A stretch of DNA of 64,000 nucleotides from Allolobophora icterica (taxonomy: Eukaryota > Annelida > Clitellata > Crassiclitellata > Lumbricidae): positions 26,203,637 through 26,267,636 of the forward strand of contig OY744612.1 of the NCBI GenBank assembly GCA_963556255.1, in the 5' to 3' direction. The notes under the pieces are model-generated. The model ran no database searches. It was not told the DNA's origin and saw only the letters and a program-made list of their open reading frames with translations. Position 1 is the first letter of the stretch. Each line of letters begins with the position of its first letter. Of this stretch, positions 57,457-64,000 are shown piece by piece. Made by a program: the position numbers and the translations under genes.

Positions 57457-60240
57457 TGCGGGTAGTAGGCCGCGGTCGTAACGGTACTGTCGGTACATCA
57501 ACTCCCCGATTTGTATGTGCCTTATGACTTATCTAATCGATTCTTAATGGCTTAAGCTCCAAATATTTCTGCTCGGTATGGGCCCCGTAAAGGATTCTAA
57601 CTACGTATCGGATTGGTCATTTTTGAAGAATAACTAATTTTTCAGGGCTTGACTTGTATGTGCCCAGACGATATTACAATATGTTAGGTATGGATACATG
57701 AGGGTATAGTATAAAATTGTTTGAATCTGAGATGGTATTAACTGCGAAGTTCGAGATAGTTCCGAGATTTTTTGAAATTTTGTAGCAGATATTTTATGTG
57801 CTTATGGTGTTGGTCTATATACACCCCTAGAAATTTAGTTGAGAGTACTCGATCAATAGGGGTTCCTTCTACACATACTTTAGGGTGTTTGGGGGAGGTC
57901 CTTAGGGGATTTGAGGAGTATATAATTAGCTTTTTGTAGGTCTATGGTTAATTTTTTAGCATTCTGTAACGAGTTGCAACTCTATATTTATATGGTGTAT
58001 ACTGTATAAGTACGTCTAAAGAGGTATGAGAATATTATTAGTATTCTTTATTTGAAAAACCAAAAGTGGACCACACATTGGTGAACAATTTGAGAGAAAA
58101 TATAAAACATAATAAGTAGATAATAAAATTTAAAAAAAGAGAATATTAAAGAAAAGAAATAGAAAAGTCATTATTGATTAAACAATATCAAAAAGCATCC
58201 TAATAATTAAAGTTTTTCTAACCAGATTATCAGTATTGGGTATGGACTCTGGGGCGCACCATATATCCTGTCAATTTAATTTGAGGCATTAGACCATGAA
58301 GGACATGGCCATTAAAGCTTCTTATGGATGAGAAGAAGCGAGTATCAGCTAGTTGATATAGTTGGGCATAAGAATTAGGGTTGTCTTCTGCTAAGTAATG
58401 TCCTCTCAGTCGCCTAAGCTTATGATCGAAAATAGTTTATCACGGTGACTTTGAATAGTAAAGCCCCACAGAGCAGGGGAAGCATAAAGCATTCTAGAAA
58501 GGATTAATTATAGCTTTAACCACATCATATAAGGTAAGGTCCTTGTAAGCCATGGGCAACCAAGGTGCAAAGAGCGCAGAGGCAGCGATCGTCGGGCTTG
58601 GCTACATATGCGATTGACAAGGTTGGAATGCTTAGAATATCAGAAATAGTTACACCTAACCCTAAGGAGTCCAGAGCTGGACAAAGTAGCGTATGCATTA
58701 GTAAGCTCCCTCCCAGTGTGTGTGTAGTCGTTTCATATGTTTTACTATGATTTAATTTTAGGTTACAAGTTCTGGCCCAAGGCTCAACGTGTTCTAATTC
58801 AGAGGCGATGGATGAACTGTTAGAGGAAGGTACTAAGAGATAGCAATCATCAGCATGCTTAATTAGACAATTTTGGGGGTGTACAGGTTTCAAGCTTGAA
58901 ATGGAAATAATTAAATTGATTGGACCTGAGCTAGAGCCTTGAACCATACTTGCATTAATATAGATTAAATAGAACACATTTGAGTCATAAGCAAATAATA
59001 TGAATAGTAAGAGAGATGAGACATTATTCAAAATCATTTATGTAAATTAGAAACAGCATGTGGCCTAGAATAGACCCTTGGGGAACAACATAGTAATAAT
59101 ATTATTGTACAGTAGGCTGAGAGGGCGCCATTACAAGTGACTATTTGAGATTGGTTCTCTAAATAGCTAGTGAACCATTTTAGTTGGGTACTTCGAATCG
59201 CTTAGATACTTAATTTTTTTAGCAAGATGTTATGGTCAACGGTATCAAAGGCCTTTGCTTGGTCAAAGAAGATTCATATAATATATAATCTATATTATAA
59301 AGTATTCAATCGATTGTTTTGGAAATTTTATCTTCCATACTTAGCAATGGCATGTATGAGGAATGCCTGGATTGAAAGCTGTGCTGCGAGGGGAAGAGAA
59401 TATTAGCTTTTGTAATATACATGTAGCCTAGTTGTTGACACGTTCGTACATAGACTTTGTAAGGAATTTTGAGAAAAATGTAGCACCGAAATAGGTCTAT
59501 AATTAGACACTTCGTCCCTTGGACCTCTTTTAAATATTGGGACTACATTAGCATTTTTTAGGACTTGTGCAAAAACTCCAGAGTTAGCGAGCAATTGATT
59601 TTCTCGGCTAAATGGTGAGCTACGCCTGTTAATGTAGGTAGTGCTATAGTAGGGTCGATGTCATCAACTCCTTCACCATAGTAATGATTAACTGATTGTC
59701 CTAGGCATAAAATTTCATCGGGAGAGGTTTCACAAAGTCCGAACAAGTCAGTTTGGGCAGGATTCATATATTTCTCAAAAGAGGATGGGGAATTTGGTAT
59801 TTTTGGCTTATGATTGGGCTATACTCCTGAAGTAATTATTGAACTTATTCGCAATTACCTCCGGGTTGTTATCTTTGTTCCGTGAATTGATAATGAGGTA
59901 ATGTTTGCGTCATGATCATGGGTTCCAATCAGGCTCTGCAATAGGCCTTCTTAATACTTTTACTGTATTGCATAATAATTCCTTTCAGCTAGTGTCCGAA
60001 TTATTTTAAATTTATTTCTATAGAAAACAAACTTATTTTTATTACGTTTAATGGGGTTCCTTATATGCTTCAGATATAACGAGGATTTCTTTTTGCATGA
60101 TTAAAGTAGGCTCTGGGTCATCCTAGGCTTTTAGGGGCTGTATTGCGTTCATAGTTTATGATCCCATCACTGATACAATTGTAGACATCTGCGGTTGCTT
60201 TATGACCGTTGACTTTTAATAGGTCTGCATTAATGTCTCC

Positions 60241-60315
<75 letters not shown>

Positions 60316-63309
60316 CTTCTTTGAATTTAATTTAACTCTACAGTAAGTTGACATCAGATTTCAGCTGGGCCTCTCAAATAGATTATGATTTTTGAACAAG
60401 TGTCTTTTGAAGAAACTATCTATCAGTTGATGTCTTGCACATTGTGCTAATGGTAATGCACTAGATTAGAATTAAATTTATTCTCTGAATGATAGAAATT
60501 GTCTCATTCTGTTCCAGTTATTGGCCGAGAAGGGCGTTCATTTTCACTTCAAGACATCGGCCAGTGAGTTTGTGGGATCTGGTGGAAAGATCAAAGAAGT
60601 TATACTCCAGAATGGCGCCAAGCTTCCAGCCGACCTCTGTATCGTGGGAGTAGGTGTGTACACTGCCTGCTTCTCAGGTCTTGATTGATTGCTGTGTTGG
60701 TTGAGTGCTTGATTGATTTTCTGATACATGACAGCTATCACTAGTGAAAGTAGGTGGTAAATAAGAGGTAGTTGGTTGAATTCTCAATGGCTATGCTAGG
60801 GTAGTCTAGTAACACTGTTGTTAATGATATCATTGAGTCTGTTTAGGCGGGTGCACTTCTTTTAACCTTTAAAGTTTCTGTTGTTTTCTGAAGGTGCTGT
60901 ACCAGTGACGGATTTTCTCAAAGGATCTGGAATCAACATTTCAGGCAGAGGCTTTGTGACTGTCAACAAGGTCAGCCATGCATTATGTCTTATATATGGT
61001 AGCACTTTATGTTGCATGTGTCTGAACGAAATCCTGGTGGGGAAGAATTCGTTTTATTAAACGAATAAACGTGGCTGCATAGCACAGACGGTGGATCAGT
61101 GTTAACTTGATCACCTTTCCACTATGTATCAACTTTTGAATCTCGGGGAAATTATAATTGGTTTGTTTTTATAGCGGCTTTAACAATATCACAACCACAA
61201 ATCCGTGTAATAACGTAAGAGAGGATGTATATTCCAAGCAATGGTGTCGATACGCAGCTAACAGATGAGCACTTACCTTATACCTTATTGTAAAGCTGGG
61301 GTGTCAAAGTAAAATTTCTCTTGATCTGGAGGTTTGTTTTATTTTTGCAGAAAATGCAGACAAATAAGCCAGACGTTTACGCAGTCGGTGACATCACAGA
61401 GTTTCCATTGTTTATGGTTAACAATGAGTCTGTCAATATTCAGCACTGGCAGATGGCCCATCAGCAAGGTATCCGCCTCCTTGCAATTTCCAATTTAATG
61501 TGATCTATTAACTGCCATAGCAAATCCCATTGGAATCTATGCTGCAGTTAATCCCAAGTATCTACTAATGCACAATCTGATTGGTAAATATGCAAATATC
61601 AATTGACTTTTTTCCAAATTCAGAGATTGTTAATCCCAGGATTTGAAAAAATCTGAGCCTGTGAATAAGCTGGTTACCGGGACTTCGCTCTTTTGGGCAC
61701 TGCAGAAATTTCCAGATTACTATTTTAGTACTATTACTCGTTACTTTTCTGTTACAATTTATTCTTCCTGATTACTGTCTAATTAGCTTGGTCTTACTTG
61801 ATGGGTTTAGGTCGAATTGCTGCTCTGAATCTCGCTGGAAAAGCCACAGACATCCACAGTGTACCTTTCTTCTGGACTGTCGTTTGTGGCAAAAGTCTGC
61901 GATACACAGGTGATTTCAAATAATCAGAATTACCCTGTGTAGGCGAGTTAGGTATTGCAGGCTGCCAGAGGTTAGAGTGGGGTGGGAACGGCGTTCCCAC
62001 TGGTCTAGAAATTCTTTGCTTGCATTCCCACTGCTCACGCATGCGTTCCAATGAAACTCTTCTTTGGCGTTCCCACTGCTCACCCAAACCACTTTAACCA
62101 TTTGCAGCCCACTGGTTGATGTTTGTTGAGAGCTTTTACTGTGGTTGTATGTACCTTTACTACAGAGACGACACTGAAGTTAGTCTGATACACCTTTAGG
62201 TTTGTCCATTTTACAACTCCACAATAGTGTATAAGTTTCATTTGTAGAAATTCAGATGTCTGTGATTTACTCTGTTGGCAATTCAGTTAGTGGCACAATC
62301 ATTTATTTGAACGTCTTTGAGAGTAACCGTAATCATATTACTATTTATCTATTACGAAAATTTTTCACGCGTGCAAAGTCACACAGAAATGTGAATCTGA
62401 CGCATGGAAATAAACTCCAGTTTTCTAAAGGGTCACTCTAAAGCTAAGCGCATAGCACCAGCTTATTCACGAGCGCTGCGTCGTATCCGAGGGGTTTTCC
62501 AGAGATCCATGTCCATTGGAGGTCCAAGTCCGGTTGCCAGAAAGACCAGAGAGGCAGAGCAGGACCGTATATATGGAGCTCTGTGGAAATGCTTCAAATA
62601 TGCATTACGGAAGGTTTAGTCAGTTGACATTTCTAGTTGGGTAGTTAAACCTGGTCGTTTTTAACAGACATACAATGATTTTAACCACTGCATCTTCTTC
62701 TCTCTTCCGTCAGGTGTGTACTGATGGATGTTTGAACAAGATGTCTCCATGCGTTATGTCTCTGAATGTGTCAATGGCAGTTATCATATTCATTCCTTGC
62801 ACTTTTAGATCTTCTTTCACATTTTCATTTCATGTAAATCTGTACATGGAAAATGCGTTACATTATCCTGCAGTCTGTTAATAATTCTGTGGTTTTCAGG
62901 TTATGGTTTTGGTTATGACGACGTCATAATCAATGGGAATCTTGATGAGCAGAAATTTGTGGCCTACTACACAAAGTAGGTCTATTTCATTACTGTGTTG
63001 AATATGGCTTGGTGTGCAGCGTATGATTGCTTGATTATCCAGGAATAATCTAGCAACTTAAGTAACTGTGACAGATTAGCCTAAATCTGGGTTCAACCTG
63101 CTTTCAGTGTTTGCTTTGTTTTTATTTTGATTTGGGTACATCTGTATGACTATGTTTGTGTCTACACTGGTAGGCCTACTTACCATTTTCTGCTGATGTT
63201 TTAGAGGTGATCGTGTGGTTGCTGTAGCAGCATTGAACTCTGACCCCGTGACCTCACAGGCAGCTGACTACTTACTCTCAGGGCAAACACTGACAAAGGA
63301 TGAGATCAA
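50844..63309 (+). CDS. AIFM3: Apoptosis-inducing factor 3 (Rieske plus pyridine nucleotide-disulphide oxidoreductase), 3' end outside window
   Basis: Exons: 50844-50893, 51315-51424, 51569-51678, 52184-52310, 52570-52682, 53368-53454, 55068-55159, 55808-55941, 56443-56558, 60518-60653, 60894-60970, 61351-61468, 61811-61909, 62900-62975, 63205-63309. About 516 residues are present (human 605). Rieske [2Fe-2S] ligands lie at CTH (44-46) and CPWH (63-66) with 16 residues between. The FAD-binding fold follows: [20 protein letters not shown] and [11 protein letters not shown]. The NAD-binding fold is [20 protein letters not shown]. Later come [27 protein letters not shown] and [15 protein letters not shown] (FAD end-motif region). 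The mammalian protein is mitochondrial and its overexpression triggers apoptosis; its physiological redox partner is not settled. The start is uncertain: the ATG follows an acceptor, so an upstream coding exon could add an N-terminus. The final ~25-30 residues lie beyond the window. Confidence 0.95.
53581..53780. mobile_element. hAT-like MITE (AGGCGTAA family) in AIFM3 intron
   Basis: It starts CATAGGCGTAATTTGTGG, ends CCAAAGTTACGCCCCTG, and has an exact duplication gaattagc at 53573-53580 and 53781-53788. It is an uninterrupted 200-bp relative of 44438-45010. Confidence 0.93.
53862..54780. mobile_element. hAT-like element with CATAGTTTGAGAATTCG termini
   Basis: The termini CATAGTTTGAGAATTCG and CGAATTCTCAAACTATG are perfect 17-bp inverted repeats. 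The duplication gtctagtg is exact (53854-53861, 54781-54788). Subterminal AATTTTACGAATTTT repeats occur at both ends. The 0.9-kb interior has no recognisable transposase. It is inserted into the A-box region of a SINE. Confidence 0.93.
54781..55000 (+). mobile_element. tRNA-derived SINE
   Basis: GTCTAGTGGTTTACGTGCTG (A-box-like) is followed by AGAGGTTCAAATCCCTGCC (B-box), then a body containing GGAAGTTGCTATCAG. It is in the sense orientation within an AIFM3 intron. The 53862-54780 element inserted near its 5' end. Confidence 0.65.
55494..55760. mobile_element. hAT-like MITE (GGCGGCGATC family) in AIFM3 intron
   Basis: It starts CATGGGCGGCGATCCCGG, ends AACAAGATCGCCGCCTCTG, and has an exact duplication gttaaagc at 55486-55493 and 55761-55768. 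The interior is close to 49245-49508 (GACACGCCATACATCGGACC; TTTTTTGACCAGATCAG). Its right edge is only 47 bases before the acceptor of the exon at 55808. Confidence 0.93.
57379..57454. repeat. (TA)n microsatellite, about 38 units
   Basis: Uninterrupted AT dinucleotides in the large AIFM3 intron. Confidence 0.98.
58200..59770 (-). mobile_element. Decayed LINE (CR1/L2/Jockey-like) reverse transcriptase
   Basis: Minus-strand blocks in the expected order from high to low coordinate: [20 protein letters not shown] with YRPISVL (about 59500-59590), [11 protein letters not shown] (the PQGS-LGP block, about 58940), [16 protein letters not shown] (the YADD catalytic box with F/Y-to-H change, about 58860), [13 protein letters not shown] (about 58780), and near 58290-58350 [13 protein letters not shown] followed by MVRPRVH. 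Frames are broken in several places. It lies in the 4-kb AIFM3 intron and is dead. Confidence 0.82.
60240..60315. repeat. (TTA)n microsatellite, about 25 units
   Basis: Uninterrupted TAT/ATT trinucleotides in the large AIFM3 intron. Confidence 0.98.
61966..62104. mobile_element. CAGAGGTTAGAGTGG element in AIFM3 intron
   Basis: It starts CAGAGGTTAGAGTGGGG and ends ACCACTTTAACCATTTG. The interior has GGGAACGGCGTTCCCAC and GCGTTCCCACTGCTCACCC blocks. It is a diverged copy of the family at 9192-9358 and 46620-49034. Flanking sequence is only weakly duplicated. Confidence 0.7.
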
Positions 63310-63422
63310 GTGAGGCGCTTTGTCAAAATGCTGTTTTTTATTTTTGTATTTGGGAGATGCATCTAACTCTGCAGCTGGATTCACTGGCAAGGCAGTTATG
63401 CATAAGTATTAAGACCTTAAAC

Positions 63423-63971
63423 CAGTGGCGGCGATCTTGTCTGAGAGGTGGGAGGGGGACAAAGTCGGCCATGGTCTGGTGTGATGACCTTTTTTTAGGA
63501 ATTCATGTCCCAAAAAAAATTTTTTTATACTTTCTTAGGAATTCTCAACAATAAATAACTTCTTTACTTTTCTACAAATTCATCTCCCAAAAAAGTTGAT
63601 GACCTTTTTGTTTTTTTTTAGTCATCAACCTCTTTTTACCTCCTTTTTCCGGTCTCCCAGCAATAATCCTGATTATTGTTTTCGCAAGAAAATCGATAAC
63701 CTTTTTAACAAATTCATTCCCTTGAAAATTTCTTGACTTTTTTACGAAGTTCTTCTTGCTTTCTGAAAATTTTCCGGGGGGACACTTCTCAAAAATTTAA
63801 TTTTTACCTCATCTGGTCAAAAAGGCTGTGAAAACCCTCAAGCGCAATTACATTTTTTGGCCTTTTTTGGTGTTTCTTCAAAATTTGAGGGGACAAATGT
63901 ATGGCGTGTCCCCCCACTCTTAAAGGTGGGGGACATGTCCCCCCGTCCCCCCTCCTAGATCGCCGCCCATG
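63423..63971. mobile_element. hAT-like MITE (GGCGGCGATC family), longest copy
   Basis: It starts CAGTGGCGGCGATCTTG, ends CTAGATCGCCGCCCATG, and has an exact duplication ccttaaac at 63415-63422 and 63972-63979. It is in the opposite orientation to 49245-49508 and 55494-55760 and about twice as long, keeping a middle part that those copies lack. Confidence 0.92.
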
Positions 63972-64000
63972 CCTTAAACTCAGCGTATTTGTGCGTGCTT

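Noticed and set aside
58525..59037. 170-residue host protein
   Set aside because: It contains LINE reverse-transcriptase blocks ([12 protein letters not shown]) and is one fragment of a frame-broken LINE.

Overview
The window is animal nuclear DNA. It is AT-rich, its genes are split into many short exons with GT-AG (once GC-AG) introns, and its introns and intergenic DNA are full of decayed LINEs, tRNA-derived SINEs and non-autonomous DNA transposons. The proteins are closest in outline to vertebrate LRRC51, MCMDC2, KIF22, theta-class GST and AIFM3. Together with the repeat types this suggests an invertebrate deuterostome (echinoderm, hemichordate or cephalochordate-like), but the species cannot be fixed from the sequence alone. 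No prokaryotic system, CRISPR array, rRNA or intact tRNA gene was seen.

Layout. 1-269 (+): last coding piece of an unrecognised gene. 851-3290 (-): LRRC51, four coding exons, convergent with the first gene. 3518-4371: head-to-head intergenic segment. 4372-20005 (+): MCMDC2, about 21 exons and 704 residues. 20006-27773: intergenic, with a dispersed GC-rich repeat, a 4.2-kb foldback element whose right arm holds about fifteen 85-bp tandem repeats, a LINE 3' end and a hairpin. 27774-38344 (+): KIF22, 16 or 17 exons and about 566-572 residues. 38692-40744 (-): glutathione S-transferase theta, four exons and 230 residues, tail-to-tail with KIF22. 40745-50843: a 10-kb gene desert packed with hAT-like elements, several nested in each other. 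50844-63309 (+): AIFM3, 15 exons present, with the 3' end beyond the window. 63310-64000: intron of AIFM3 holding one more DNA element.

I rebuilt the gene models by hand from conserved protein blocks, splice dinucleotides and reading phase. In every gene the phases join without a break. The one uncertain stretch is the second and third exons of MCMDC2.

The genes do not form a pathway. MCMDC2 (meiotic recombination) and KIF22 (chromosome-arm kinesin) both act on chromosomes, AIFM3 and GSTT are redox/detoxification proteins, and LRRC51 is a small LRR protein. The most notable content is the mobile DNA. At least seventeen elements were delimited from terminal inverted repeats plus 8-bp target-site duplications (most duplications exact), including outer/inner nested pairs. 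Two of them still carry remnants of hAT transposases, which links the short elements to that superfamily. The asymmetric foldback/satellite element at 21.6-25.8 kb is the most unusual structure.
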